Origin: Nannobrachium achirus
Taxonomy: Eukaryota > Chordata > Actinopteri > Myctophiformes > Myctophidae
Assembly (NCBI GenBank): GCA_963921795.1
Contig: OY997654.1
Location: 4,611,555 to 4,675,554 of the forward strand
Direction: 5' to 3'
Length of the DNA: 64,000 nucleotides
Shown here: piece by piece, positions 1 through 10,416 of the stretch
Position numbering within the stretch: position 1 is the stretch's first letter
Layout: every line of letters begins with the position of its first letter
The notes under the pieces: generated by a model
What the model was told of the DNA's origin: nothing
Database searches by the model: none
Seen by the model: only the letters and a program-made list of their open reading frames with translations
Program-made: the position numbers and the translations under genes

Positions 1-525
1 TCGACATGTTGGTTATTTAGATCAGGACAGAAAATGTGTCTCCAACTGTAGTAACAAATAAAGACAACTATTTTGCAGGTCATTGAATCAAAGGCTGTTG
101 TTGAAAGACTGTTCTCCATGCTGGGAAAGTATTTAAATGACTCACCTGCGCCCTCTGCAGTCTACAGATGGTCAATATAAATGATCGCCTTATAAACACA
201 CAGTTTATTTATTGATCTTCCCCTATCATGCATCATTACTATGTCTAAATAGAAGCCTATAACATGATGAATAATAGATGATGATGATGATGAGAGAGTT
301 TAACAACTCTGTATTAAACAGCAGTGAGTGAGGTCTAAGTTAATCTTGTTGTGACCATGTCTGTTTGTGTTTTAATAGCTGAGTTTAATAGCAGAGACCC
401 TTGTGTTGCATATTGAAAATTATTGTAGATTTCTTAGACAGCTTAGACTTGTTTGACAGCACTGTCATCATGTTGGATTAATGTGTATTTTCAGACATTT
501 AACAACTTGAACTGTCAACACTTAG

Positions 526-739
526 AGCAGTGGTGGCTGAGTGGTTAGTGTCCCCCGGAGGCCCCAGAGGTCGCAGGTACGATTCCCCACTCCAGCTACC
601 ACTGCTCCCCTTCCCCCTTGCGCTCCTTGTGGGCATCATTTGGGTTGAGTTCAGCTGGGTTAAAGCTGATAAAAAAGCAACTGGGTTGGGCTGCGATATC
701 TGAATTTCCCCCGCGGGAGGAGTAGGTATTCATTATTAG
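526..739 (+). mobile_element. tRNA-derived SINE, present only in copy A
   Basis: The head resembles a tRNA-Ser/Leu gene, with an A-box-like tggctgagtggttag near 534 and a B-box-like ggtacgattcc near 576. A non-tRNA body follows, with a short attcattatta tail. In copy B the flanking sequence is joined directly (cttag then tctactc near 44130), so this is a clean insertion. A short duplicated cttag/attag may be the target site. It is a processed retroposon and not a functional tRNA gene. Confidence 0.75.
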
Positions 740-769
740 TCTACTCTTTTCCCTCTGCACCAAATCTCT

Positions 770-985
770 TTGCCAGAAATAGATGTGAGCTTGCAGATCT
801 ACAAGCTCACAGTGCGAGGTGTTGTGAGCTTGTAGATATGCTATGTTTGGCTAATGTTCCACTCAGAATAGGGATGCTAGGGTTCAAGTGCTCAAGGTAA
901 AAAACATGATCCTATCACACAAAGATTTGGCGGCCCACCCTGTAGTAACTCTGAGGACCCCCTGTTGAAGACTGTTGGTTAGAAT
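770..985 (-). mobile_element. Truncated hAT-type MITE, inverse of the 1792-2223 family
   Basis: The sequence from ctactcttttccctctgcac to gttgaagac is a diverged inverted relative of the element at 1792-2223, including the internal gatctacaagctcaca hairpin (about 790-835). It is also present in copy B near 44140-44360. No clear target duplication is visible, so it is probably truncated. Confidence 0.55.
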
Positions 986-1239
986 GGCACACCACTAGGG
1001 CTGTCACCATTATGACATTTTACATGACTTTTAATGATTTAATTGTGTTTTTGTTGTTGACAATTACATGCCTGTTTGGCTTTTAGGCTTTGAAGTTACA
1101 CATGGCAGATATGACACATAACAGAAAGAAAATGACTGAAGAAATGACTGACATATTTGACTACTTAATACTTAGAAAAGAACCTTGATAGTGGATCGCA
1201 ACGCGTTTTGAGCTTGTAGATCTGCTATTTCCACTATTT

Positions 1240-1410
1240 TTTAAATGTTTGAAAATATGATAATTTTTCAACATGTAAACGATTATGACGAATACGATTA
1301 TGACAAAATAATTGTGATTATGTCAAATAATTTCGATTATGTCAAATAATTTCGATTATGTCAAATAATGGCGATTAGACGATTATGTAATAATTGTGAC
1401 AGGCCTACGC
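1240..1410 (+). repeat. Degenerate 'gattatgtcaaataat' repeat at a MITE end
   Basis: Short repeats of acgattatgac / gattatgtcaaataat lie next to the motif gggctgtcaccattatgaca at 989-1015. Inverted relatives (aataattgtgacaggcc) lie at about 1389. The block therefore looks like a MITE with tandem subterminal repeats, starting near 995 and ending near 1405. Copy B has a shorter version at 44390-44735. Confidence 0.5.
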
Positions 1411-1791
1411 ACCGCAGTGAGCTGCAGGCTGGTGTACTTATGCTGACATTGGGATGAGTTTGAATCCCATGAGAGGCTAACATTCATTTACAGTATATTT
1501 ATTGATTCATTGATGCATTGATTTTTACGCTTTAAATGGGCTTAATAGTTACCCTACGTAACCCATGTTTACTCAGACTACAGTGGTGAATATAAGAGTT
1601 GCATTTATAAAACATATAAATGTATTGTTGAGGCTGAGACTGGGAGCTCCAAGAAGCTCCAGATGATTGTAAATGTTGGGGTGCCTCCTCCTCCTTCTCC
1701 TCCTCCTCCTCCTGCCCAACCTTATGTATAGATTTATGTGTAGCATCTTAGTGTTAATGACATCATTGCTGTTATAACTAACCCTATACGT

Positions 1792-2223
1792 CAGTCGTCT
1801 TCAACAGGGGGTCCGGGACCCCTAGGGGTCCTCAGAGTTACTACAGGGTGGCTGCCAAATCTTTGTGTGATAGGATCATGTTTTTTACATGAACCACTTG
1901 AACCCTAGCATCCCTATTCTGAGTGGCACATTAGCCAAAAATAGCAGATCTACAAGCTCACAACGCCTCGCACTGCGAGGTGATGTGAGCCTGTAGATCG
2001 TCTATTCCTGGCAAAGAGTTTTGGTGCAGAGGGAAAAGAGTAGACTAAGTATTGACTTAAATGTCTGAAAATACAAATTAATCCAACATACATTGATTGT
2101 ACTGTTTAAGCTGTCTAGAATCTAAAAACATTTTTTTATCTGCAGCACAATTGTATACAATATACTGTATAATGGGGGGTCCCTGCAAAGTGGTCCTTGG
2201 CCTGAAAACATTGAAGACCCCTG
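1792..2223 (+). mobile_element. hAT-type MITE with 8-bp TSD (copy A)
   Basis: The element starts cagtcgtcttcaac and ends gaagacccctg, which are inverted matches with a few changes. It is flanked by the perfect 8-bp duplication ctatacgt (1784-1791 and 2224-2231). An 8-bp target duplication and CAG...CTG ends are typical of hAT elements. It contains the recurrent hairpin gatctacaagctcaca...gtgagcctgtagatc near 1945-2000 and has no coding capacity. Confidence 0.85.
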
Positions 2224-2405
2224 CTATACGTAGTTGTGTCAGATTGTCCTCTTGTCAGTGGAATCACTGGTGTACCTGTATACTGTATGTTCATAACTGA
2301 ACATGGTGGAAGTCTGTTTATTGTATTTCCTCTTATGTTTATTTTATTTTGTATTTTTATTATACTGTACAGTGATTTTATTGTTATATGGATCTCCCTT
2401 CACAG

Positions 2406-2514
2406 GAAGCAGAGGTTGTCTTCCTGTTTGTCAACAACGTAGAAGTAAGTTCCACAACTCAACGTGACGTCCTTCTGCACGACGTCTCTCTTCATCCAAA
2501 CAACAATCACTACG
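2406..2514 (+). CDS. Candidate host exon (109 nt), copy A
   Basis: A polypyrimidine/acceptor sequence (cccttcacag) precedes an open 109-nt block, and the donor gtatgt follows. The block reads EAEVVFLFVNN, then a Ser/Thr-rich turn, then DVLLHDVSLHPNNNHY, and ends in phase 1. Length, splice sites and frame are the same in copy B (45720-45828). I do not recognise the protein. Copy A has one change (G to T) that creates a perfect gtaagt donor inside the exon at 2445-2450. Conservation between recent copies alone is weak proof of coding function. Confidence 0.4.
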
Positions 2515-2843
2515 GTATGTTGGCATTGAGATCTGAAATCAAATAACAGCTCTGTGTACAACATCTGTAGTTACTAGGATGATATCTGTAGTTTCTAGGA
2601 CGACAGCTGACGTGGTCTCCACTTGAACGGGTCTGGTCATAAACTTGAACACCAGAATGAGTGCAGGACTGTATATATCAAAACTTCCTTCTTTGGGAAG
2701 CACAAACAGCAGGTGCTGTGATTAATGACCCCACACCAGTCTCAAAGCACCTGTCCATTGTGTGCCCCGTATGTTTGTGTTTCCCAAACACACACGTGTT
2801 CCTAAAGGAGGTTTTCATATGTTCAGTCTAGCAGTCATTTCAG

Positions 2844-3025
2844 GTCCGGCTCCGTCGCTGACAGTGAATGTCGTCCGTGTTCAGCTCGTGGAAAAGTGGA
2901 GATATTTTACTAAACAAACGTTTTCTGCCACAACTGACCTGACTCCACGTCTTAGGAATTCATTATTGAGAGCACAGCACAAGCAGCGCAGAGAACTTTG
3001 TTTACCATGGGATCAAGTCTGCTAA
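2844..3025 (+). CDS. Candidate terminal exon following the 109-nt exon, copy A
   Basis: After acceptor tcatttcag the frame continues in the phase left by the preceding exon. It begins PAPSLTVNVV, continues through a basic Arg/Lys-rich region and ends ...PWDQVC then TAA at about 3023-3025. Copy B (46161-46342) keeps the same frame and stop. There is no recognisable domain. It could instead be intronic sequence that happens to be open. Confidence 0.3.
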
Positions 3026-3547
3026 CTGTCCGCGGATAGGACCGATCTATAGGGATGGAGCCCTAAACAAGGGTAGCTCGATAACCCGATAACACATTTA
3101 TTGAATACCCGGTATCAATAAACTTTGGGCTTATCAAGCTTGTTATTGAGCATAGCGGCCCATGATGTCATGTTTAAACAATCAAGAAATTATTCCAGTA
3201 CTATCCATAATATAGAGCCATTTAACAGTTATTGCACACTAATGAATGATTGTTTTAATGATATTTAATGATATGTGTTACTTTTGTCAATTGTCATCTT
3301 CATAGATGGTGGTCAGCCACAAACTCAAAGGCACAACAACTGGCCAATAAAACAAGATACCAGTTCTGTTCAGAATTTGTTGTCTCATATCTTTCCACGA
3401 AATATTAGAAAATGCTCAATAGTGGGCTCGATAAAAGCCCGGCTCAATAAGCAGGATCGATAAGGTGCTCATTATCAATAAAAATTAACGAGCTCCATCC
3501 CTACCGATCTATGGCTGTGTGTTTATAATATTACACACAGTGTTACG

Positions 3548-5068
3548 TTGTCGCAGAGGCTTTGCTTAACCATTTTGACCGCTGCAATACCCACGCCGTT
3601 TCTTAAAGAGGTTGTAGACTGTGTTATTGAAGATATCCTAAAAATAGTAAACAGCTCTATACAATCAGGTGTCTTTCCAGACTCACTGAAAACGGCTGTA
3701 GTTAAACCCTTACTCAAAAAACCCAACCTTGACCCGTCCGTGCTGGATAATTATCGACCCATCTCTAATTTGCCTTTTCTGGGCAAGGTCCTAGAAAAAA
3801 TTATCTTTCATCAATTGGATGTGTTTCTGCAGAACAATAAGGTGCACAACAAATTCCAATCCGGCTTCAGGAAAGGACACAGCACAGAAACTGCACTTTT
3901 AAAAGTTATTAATGATCTTAGGGTGGCTGCTGATAACAAAGATGTGTCCGTTCTCCTACTGCTGGACCAATCGGCGGCTTTTGACACAATTGACCATACA
4001 ATTCTAATACAACGTCTCGAACACTGGGTAGGACTGTCAGGTACAGCTCTGTCCTGGTTTTGCTCTTATCTGACAGGCAGAAGCTACTCTGTTAATCTAG
4101 CTGACTTCGAGTCAAACAAACACAACATCTGCTCTGGTATTCCACAGGGCTCGATTCTTGGTCCTTTATTATTCTCCCTCTATATACTGCCGCTGGGAGA
4201 ACTTATTTCCGCTCACGGTGTGAATTTCCATTTCTATGCTGATGACACCCAGTTGTACCTTTCGGTAGCTACGGACGACCCCTGTGCTCTAGACCCATTG
4301 CTGACGTGCGTGTCCAGCATAAAATGCTGGATGAGTGAGAACTTTCTCAAGCTAAATGAGGACAAGACAGAAGTTCTCATAATAGGTTCTACTGCCCAGA
4401 GAGAATCAATAATAAATAGACTTGGTAACCTGGCTAAAGAAAATAACACCTCTGTTAAGAACCTGGGGGTGATCATTGATGCTGAATTAAATTTTAATAC
4501 ACACATTAATCATGTCACGAAGATTGCCTTCTTTCACCTTAGAAATATTGCGCGAATTAGAGCCTATCTGTCGCTGAACGATGCAAAAACGCTGATCCAC
4601 GCTTTTGTTTTCTCTCGGCTTGATTACTGCAACGCACTTCTCTCTGGTCTGCCAAAGAAAACAACTGACAGATTACAACTTGTTCAAAATGCAGCAGCCA
4701 GAGTTTTAACAAAAACTAAGATAAGAGAACATATTACTCCAGTTTTAGCGTCGCTACACTGGCTCCCGGTTGTTTTTAGGATTGATTTTAAAATTCTTTT
4801 ACTTGTTTATAAAGCTCTAAATGGTCTGGCACCTTCGTACCTCTATAACTGCCTGCATAGATATGTTCCAACCCGCCCACTCAGGTCCTCTAGTGCAGAC
4901 CTACTTGAGGTGCCAACAATGACATATAAAAAATATGGTGAAGCAGCTTTCTGCTTCTATGGACCGACAGCTTGGAATAAACTACCACTACACCTAAGAC
5001 AGGCAGCCTCGGTGGATAGCTTTAAAGCACAGCTCAAGACCTATTTCTTTACTCTTGCTTTTAGCTAA
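3548..5068 (+). CDS. L2-clade LINE reverse transcriptase, 5'-truncated ORF
   Basis: A 506-codon open frame encodes most of a non-LTR reverse transcriptase. Visible blocks are NYRPISNLPF (~68), the FQSGFRKGHSTETAL block (~103), motif A LLDQSAAFDTIDH (~138-150), SGIPQGSILGPLLF (motif B, ~198), and the catalytic YADD at ~229-232. After the RT comes an L2/CR1-style tail (NAAARVLTKTK, HITPVLASLHWLPV). The first ~14 residues come from flanking host DNA, so the Met at 3548 is not the element's own start. The endonuclease domain is missing. The frame is intact to its stop at 5066-5068, which suggests a fairly young copy, though dead on arrival because of the truncation. Confidence 0.92.
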   Translation: MSQRLCLTILTAAIPTPFLKEVVDCVIEDILKIVNSSIQSGVFPDSLKTAVVKPLLKKPNLDPSVLDNYRPISNLPFLGKVLEKIIFHQLDVFLQNNKVHNKFQSGFRKGHSTETALLKVINDLRVAADNKDVSVLLLLDQSAAFDTIDHTILIQRLEHWVGLSGTALSWFCSYLTGRSYSVNLADFESNKHNICSGIPQGSILGPLLFSLYILPLGELISAHGVNFHFYADDTQLYLSVATDDPCALDPLLTCVSSIKCWMSENFLKLNEDKTEVLIIGSTAQRESIINRLGNLAKENNTSVKNLGVIIDAELNFNTHINHVTKIAFFHLRNIARIRAYLSLNDAKTLIHAFVFSRLDYCNALLSGLPKKTTDRLQLVQNAAARVLTKTKIREHITPVLASLHWLPVVFRIDFKILLLVYKALNGLAPSYLYNCLHRYVPTRPLRSSSADLLEVPTMTYKKYGEAAFCFYGPTAWNKLPLHLRQAASVDSFKAQLKTYFFTLAFS

Positions 5069-5319
5069 ATTTTTTAATCCCTGTGCTGCTATTGACGTCC
5101 GCACGGCTCTGAAATTGTTCTTCAATGTTCTATGCCTTTATTTTTTCTTGCTTTATTGTAATCATTTTACTTATCTCTTTTTTATGTATTTTTTATTTCT
5201 AATTTACTTTTTCTCTGTTAAGCACGTGTGCTTCATTTTATGCTCTGTAAAGCACTTTGAGCTGCATTTCATGTCATGAAAGGTGCTATACAAATAAAGT
5301 TTTATTATTATTATTATTA
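3590..5319 (+). mobile_element. L2-type LINE insertion, private to copy A
   Basis: Flanking host sequence gaccgctgc at the left and ggcgattacgtcatagc at the right is contiguous in copy B (47563-47590), which gives the empty site directly. The 3' end carries the L2-like tail (gcactttgagctgc...ggtgctatacaaataaag) followed by (TTA)n at 5302-5318. The 5' end is truncated inside ORF2. No long target duplication is seen, as is usual for L2. Confidence 0.9.
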
Positions 5320-5547
5320 CGGCGATTACGTCATAGCAGCCGTAGTCCGCCTGGCGTTGCCGTCCTGAAAAGCATAGAGCTTAAAGTCGCTACTAACTGT
5401 AGCGACTGGTGGACCTGACTGTTGGTGTGGTATCAGAGTAGTTATTCTGAATCTAGGATCATTAGATCCAAGGAGGTGTTTTTTTTGGAATATTAACTAA
5501 ACCTTTGAATCAAGTTAGGCCACCATTAGATTATAGGTTCAACACAC

Positions 5548-6385
5548 AGACGAGCCCTCCATCGTTGTTTCCAGTCATCTCGGTTCTCCATACATCTGGC
5601 CAGCTCATTGGTGTTCTGTGTCCCTACGTCTTCCTTGAGTACGTCCACGTATGTTTTTGTGGGACGTCCTCGCGACCGGTGCCCATGTGTTGGCTCCCAC
5701 AGTACCAATTTGCTGGCTGGAAGCTCCTGGTGTCTTTGGCGGTGTCCTGCTAGTCTCATTCTTCTGGTGGCAATTTTCTCGCTTACCTTTGGTATTCCCT
5801 CATACAGGCTCCTGTTTGTAACATGTGCACGCCTGTTGATGTTGAGTACTGCACGCAACATTCTAGTGTAGCACCCGTCTAGAGACTTCTGCAGGGTTGG
5901 CTTCAGGGTCCAGCATTCACTGCCATAGAGGAGAACAGACTCCACCGTTGCAAAGAAGAAGCTAAGTTTGATTTGGCGGGGGAGGTTAGAGTTCCATACA
6001 CTGTTCATGCCGTTCAGGGCCCTCCAAGCGAGTGCCTTCCTTACTTTAAGGTCTTTCTCAGTTGAGTCGACCCATGCGCCCAGGTACTTGAAGTCCTTGA
6101 CTTCCTTCAACACAGCTCCTTCTGTTGTTGTCAGAGGTGAGTGATCAGGTAGGTTATAGGTGATAACCTCAGTTTTCTTAGCATTTAGCCTGAGACCAAC
6201 TTTGGCACACTCTATCTCCACCCTGTTCAGTAGTTCTTGTGCTTGTTCCATGCTGTCGGAGAGCAGGCTGATGTCGTCCGCATAGTCCAGGTCTGTCAGA
6301 ACTACTGCGGGATGCCGCCTTGACCTCCTTGGTGGTCGTCTGAGGACGTCTGAGGACGACCTAGATAGATAGATAGATAGATAGA
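5548..6385 (-). mobile_element. Non-LTR retrotransposon insertion with 5' inversion (twin priming), copy A
   Basis: The insertion is bounded by the perfect 10-bp target duplication ttcaacacac (5538-5547, 6386-6395); copy B has the uninterrupted site near 47788. Most of the insert (5548 to ~6340) reads as RT on the minus strand. Its right end, however, is the element's 3' terminus in plus orientation (ctgaggacgacctagata, then a GATA tail, ~6347-6385). The simple insertion at 53117-53551 confirms that tail as the true 3' end. This is the structure expected from twin priming. Confidence 0.85.
5549..6344 (-). pseudogene. Reverse transcriptase C-terminal part of the twin-primed LINE
   Basis: On the minus strand an open frame runs RRPPRRSRRHPAVV, LTDLDYADDISLLSDS, then a Met at 6251 and on through GLRLNAKKTEV, FKYLGAWVDSTEKDLKVRKA, VESVLLYGSECWTL and TRRMRLAGH. 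The catalytic YADD lies at 6273-6284, just upstream of the apparent Met, so that Met is not a start codon. The last residues (VEPII) come from host flank. The N-terminal RT motifs and endonuclease are absent. Clade is not certain; the sequence is unlike the L2 copy at 3548. Confidence 0.85.
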
Positions 6386-6729
6386 TTCAACACACAATAT
6401 TTAAGCAGATCTATATGGCTATACTTTCCATAATGTTTGTTATAAAAATAAGATCTTAGTTAGGATGATTTATTTTGCAGGTACATTTATTAAAGAAATA
6501 AAGGCTTTTACAGAAATAGAAAAGGGCAAAAGTGTTCAAAGTACATATCAATGTTCCCAATTTAGTCTAAATCATCATTAACATTTTTACACTATAATGA
6601 TAATAATCATCATAGTAAGAAAGCAGCATAAATTCTTATAACCCTTCTTTCAAAGGTTAGAGATGCACCAAACGGTTCATCATTTCCATTCCATACTTTC
6701 TTTTACAGAATTAAACTAGTTAATCCTGG

Positions 6730-6732
<3 letters not shown>

Positions 6733-6768
<36 letters not shown>
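6733..6768. repeat. (CT)n microsatellite
   Basis: A run of about 18 CT units. The copy B equivalent at 48128-48157 is shorter, so the tract differs in length between the copies. Confidence 0.97.
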
Positions 6769-6771
<3 letters not shown>

Positions 6772-6866
6772 AGATTGGTGCAAGAGGTCTTATGGCATGC
6801 CACCTCTCACTGGGGTAGAGAGCCCAGTGTGCCTTCTGAAGGAGACGGTATATAATGTATATACAC

Positions 6867-7417
6867 AGGGTTCCCACGGTCAGGAAATTCCTAGAAATAT
6901 TTTGAAATTAGAAAAAAAAAAAATTCTAGTACTGGAAAAGTTTTGGAATTGATCAAGGATCCTGGAAGGTCCTGGAAGAAAAATAGCCATGCATTGTCTA
7001 TGGTTATTGATATGTTATTTATATTTTGTTAATACCTCTGAAACGACAAATTAAACATTGGCCAAATTGTCTCATATAGGGGCAGAAATTGTGAAAATAG
7101 GAGATCTACATGCTCACAACGCCTCGCAACGCCTCGCGTTGTGAGCATGCAGATCGGCTATTTTCACAATAAAACCGTGTTATACAAAATTCCTCAACTC
7201 TTAGTGCTCGTCAGGGTGCCGGGTCCCCAGTTCAAATATGATTAATTCGGGGGTCACGGTCTGAAAAGGTTGAGAACCACTGGCATACACTACCTGTCTT
7301 TGGGCATTGTGCATTGGAATAAGTGACTCGTTATTGAGCTGAATTATTGTTATATAGTCCTGGAAATCGGGTTGGAAAAGTCTTGGAAATGAATTGGTAA
7401 AGATGTGTGGGAACCCT
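6867..7417 (+). mobile_element. hAT-type MITE (agggttcccac termini), copy A
   Basis: It begins agggttcccac and ends gtgggaaccct, which are perfect inverted repeats. Flanks are atatacac (6859-6866) and gtatacac (7418-7425), 7 of 8 matching. The body includes tandem 'ggtcctggaa' motifs and a second MITE end (gttgagaaccactg near 7268-7283). It also holds the recurrent hairpin gatctacatgctcacaa...ttgtgagcatgcagatc at about 7103-7156. Confidence 0.82.
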
Positions 7418-8689
7418 GTATACACCTCTGATTCACTTCCCCACAACTGCTGTCTCCTGAGTGACCAAGTTACTGCTGCATTTGTTGTTTTTCATTTCAA
7501 CCAAAATCCCCCCATGTGTGTCTCTACATAACAGGATGCAAGTGTGTGGTAATCTGTCCTTCAGCATTAAACAACCCACAAATAATGTTGCATCCAGCAT
7601 TTAAGCAGTGAAAAGACGTGAAAATCTTCAAATTGTTCTAAAGTTATGTGAAATCTGGGTTGAAAGGCTGATTTGAAAGCCATATCTTTCGACAGTAGGG
7701 GGTATGTTTACAGTAACAGTTAGTACAGGTACTTCTACTGTATGAGTTTTGTCCAGATGTACTGATATGGTGGTGGTGATGTTTAAGAAAGTCTCTCTGT
7801 TTAACTCACCTGCATGGTCCGTTGCATGGTGTTACACTGCCATCTACTGACCAAACACATTAAAGGACCCACAAGCTTCATGTGCAAAGTTAGTCAACAA
7901 CAATTCAGTTTACAATAATTCCACTTTATTTATATATTCATCACAGGTCTGCTGACAGCAGAGCATCCACGAAGCTTTTGAATAACCACAGAAATCTACA
8001 AAGTAAAGGTAAAAACAAACCTAGTGTGAAGTGAGCAGAGCTATTTATGAGGTAATTTCATTAAAGATGCAGTGCCATGATTTCTTTCCCCCTAAAACAT
8101 GATGATCAGGTATTATGATTAGGCTAGGAGGAAGATCTTTAAAAAAAAAGTGTACAGAAATGTTTGGGTTTTTTATGTGGCCACACCCACCAGTTCATTA
8201 AGTATGCCTGGTTGTCAGGTGGGTGGTGACCCAGCTGAAGTTAGCCACATCCTGTGAAGCTTGGCCAATGTGACCCAGGGCGTACCATAACATTTGAGCG
8301 CTTTGTGCTAAGATGTAGGCCAGATGTAGGCCAATGTGGCGTACAAACGGACAAAGCCAGATGTAGGAGCTTAGCTCCTTCCAGGAGCAGCCTAAAAATA
8401 CACTAAACATATGATTTGTATCTAACAATCCATCACTGAGCCCAGTCAGCTGACAATACACTAAACATATGATTATCATTTATATCTAACAATCTAACAA
8501 CAAAGACTGCTTCAAAGCACCACAGGTGACAGACATTAATAGTCAAAATGTACTTTGTCAAAATTACTTTTGACAAGCAAATATAATCTACTATATACCG
8601 TAGCCTACTTAGCCTAGCGCTAGAATGGAAGATATTCCTTACAGTAGATAACCTATCTGATGTGTTTGTATCTAACAGACAGAAGCAGC

Positions 8690-8850
8690 AGACCATGCAG
8701 CGTCTCAGTGGTCTTGTGGTTAGAGTGTCTGCCCTGAGACTGGGAGGTAGGGGGTTTGATCCCCGGCCAAAGACTCTGAAGGATGGGACCCAGTGCCTCC
8801 TGCTTGGCTCAGCATCAAGGGTTGGATTGAGGGTAAGTCCTTGTGACATA
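8690..8850 (+). mobile_element. tRNA-derived SINE fragment, copy A
   Basis: A tRNA-like head has A-box ggtcttgtggttagagtg and B-box gggtttgatccccgg. It continues into a body with gggacccagtgcctcctgc and gctcagcatcaagg, a pattern seen in fish SINEs. It is 3'-truncated or diverged after about 8850. Copy B has it at 50130-50290, so the insertion is older than the copy split. The gene-like head is not a functional tRNA. Confidence 0.75.
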
Positions 8851-9742
8851 GTGTCTTAGTATCATGTCCATCACATCATGTACATCAAGCTGTCTCACGC
8901 TACAGAAACAGGAGATAGGCTCCTATGGGCCTCATGGCTTGGCAAGGCTTACTTACATAGAATGTTTAAAGTATAAAGATAAGACTCTTCTAAATGAATA
9001 CATCTCTTAGAAGGTTTAGAGAAACATGTATTTATTTGCGGTACAAGTTATTGAATGGGTTTACATGTCAATGCATGACGTTACAATATATTTACCCTAT
9101 TTACAATGTGATGTGAAAGTCCTGTGTATGCAAAAAGACCCCAACAAAATGTAAAAACTTCAAGATGTTTAAAGACGGGGACCCAAATGCATTTGAATCA
9201 ATGGGGGTAAAGGGGGGTGAACTACTCCTTTAAGGGCACCAGCTCATGTACATCCTGGATGTTACTGTATGGAAGACAGTACACTGACTGACTGTACAGC
9301 AGATCACCAGCATTTATAATTTACAATGTAGGTGTTTAGAAGACTCTTAATCCAGAGTGATCTACAGTACAGTAAGCAAGGCATCAGATGCATAGAAATA
9401 TTAATCTAAGATCATTTAGGGCTGGGGCATTATGGAGTTTTAGTTATTGCGGTAATAAGTCTGTTTACTGACGGTATGGCGGTATCTCAATAATAGTATT
9501 TTAAAAGACAAAGAAGCGGCCGTGCACACTGTAGCCAAAGTGCCAATCAAAACAATATCTATAATGTGCATTTAAATCATACACACTACAAGATGCCAGC
9601 TCTACACATTAGCCTGGTACATTTATTACAGTACAGTTCACCATTGAGTCTTGCTAAATGCCTTTTAAGTTTAATAATAATGTCTCATCTACCTTCAATC
9701 TAACGTCTTGTCTTCCAATGTGTTTAACTGTGTGTCCTCCAG

Positions 9743-10391
9743 CTCCAGTGTCTGGTCCTCAGCTGTCCTCTGGGTGTCTGTCCCAAGGAGACATGAGGGT
9801 GTCCTGCTCCTGTGAAGGAGACAGTGTCCACTACAAGGAGACATGAGGGTGTCCTGCTCTGTGAAGGGGACAGTGTCCACTACAAGGAGACATGAGGGTG
9901 TCCTGCTCTGTGAAGGAGACAGTGTCCACTACAAGGAGACATGAGGGTGTCCTGCTCTGTGAAGGAGACAGTGTCCACTACAAGGAGACATGAGGGTGTC
10001 CTGCTCTGTGAAGGTGACAGTGTCCACTACAAGGAGACATGAGGGTGTCCTGCTCTGTGAAGGAGACAGTGTCCACTACAAGGAGACATGAGGGTGTCCT
10101 GCTCTGTGAAGGAGACAGTGTCCACTACAAGGAGACATGAGGGTGTCCTGCTCTGTGAAGGAGACAGTGTCCACAACAAGGAGACATGAGGGTGTCCTGC
10201 TCTGTGAAGGGGACAGTGTCCACTACAAGGAGACATGAGGGTGTCCTGCTCTGTGAAGGAGACAGTGTCCACTACAGCTGGACTCTGGATGGACAACCCC
10301 TCTCTGGACATCAGGACACTCTGACGTCTGGACTCCTGGTCTGTGACATCAGGAACAACTTTCTCATGAATAAACATCTCACCGTGTCCAG
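9743..10391 (+). pseudogene. Ig-superfamily C2-type exon expanded by a 49-bp tandem repeat, copy A
   Basis: The acceptor gtgtcctccag is followed by an Ig-like exon. The start reads APVSGPQLSS, GDMRVSCSCEGDSVHY; the end reads YSWTLDGQPLSG and SGLLVCDIRNN, then HLTVS and donor gtgaga. The B-strand Cys, C-strand Trp and F-strand Cys of an Ig fold are present. The organisation resembles C2 domains of CD2/SLAM/CEACAM-like cell-surface receptors, but I cannot name the gene. Between the two halves sit ten units of a 49/50-bp repeat (9793 to ~10277). Since 49 is not a multiple of 3, each unit shifts the frame and a TGA follows GDSVHYKET. The exon is therefore broken unless the repeat is removed or spliced around. 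Confidence 0.7.
9785..10277 (+). repeat. 49-bp tandem repeat inside the Ig exon, 10 units (copy A)
   Basis: The start motif acatgagggtgtcctgctc recurs with ATG at 9793, 9843, 9892, 9941, 9990, 10039, 10088, 10137, 10186 and 10235. The first unit is 50 bp (ctcctgtgaa) and the rest are 49 bp (ctctgtgaa). The 50-bp form matches the reading frame of the intact Ig domain. Confidence 0.97.
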
Positions 10392-10416
10392 GTGAGACTG
10401 AATGGTGAACTGAACT

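Noticed and set aside
526..600. tRNA gene
   Set aside because: Only A/B-box similarity; it is the head of a SINE with a long non-tRNA body and an empty site in copy B.
8695..8770. tRNA gene
   Set aside because: SINE head: no proper cloverleaf 3' half, and it continues into a SINE body in both copies.
9785..10277. CRISPR-like array
   Set aside because: Head-to-tail 49-bp units without unique spacers, inside an Ig exon of a vertebrate genome.
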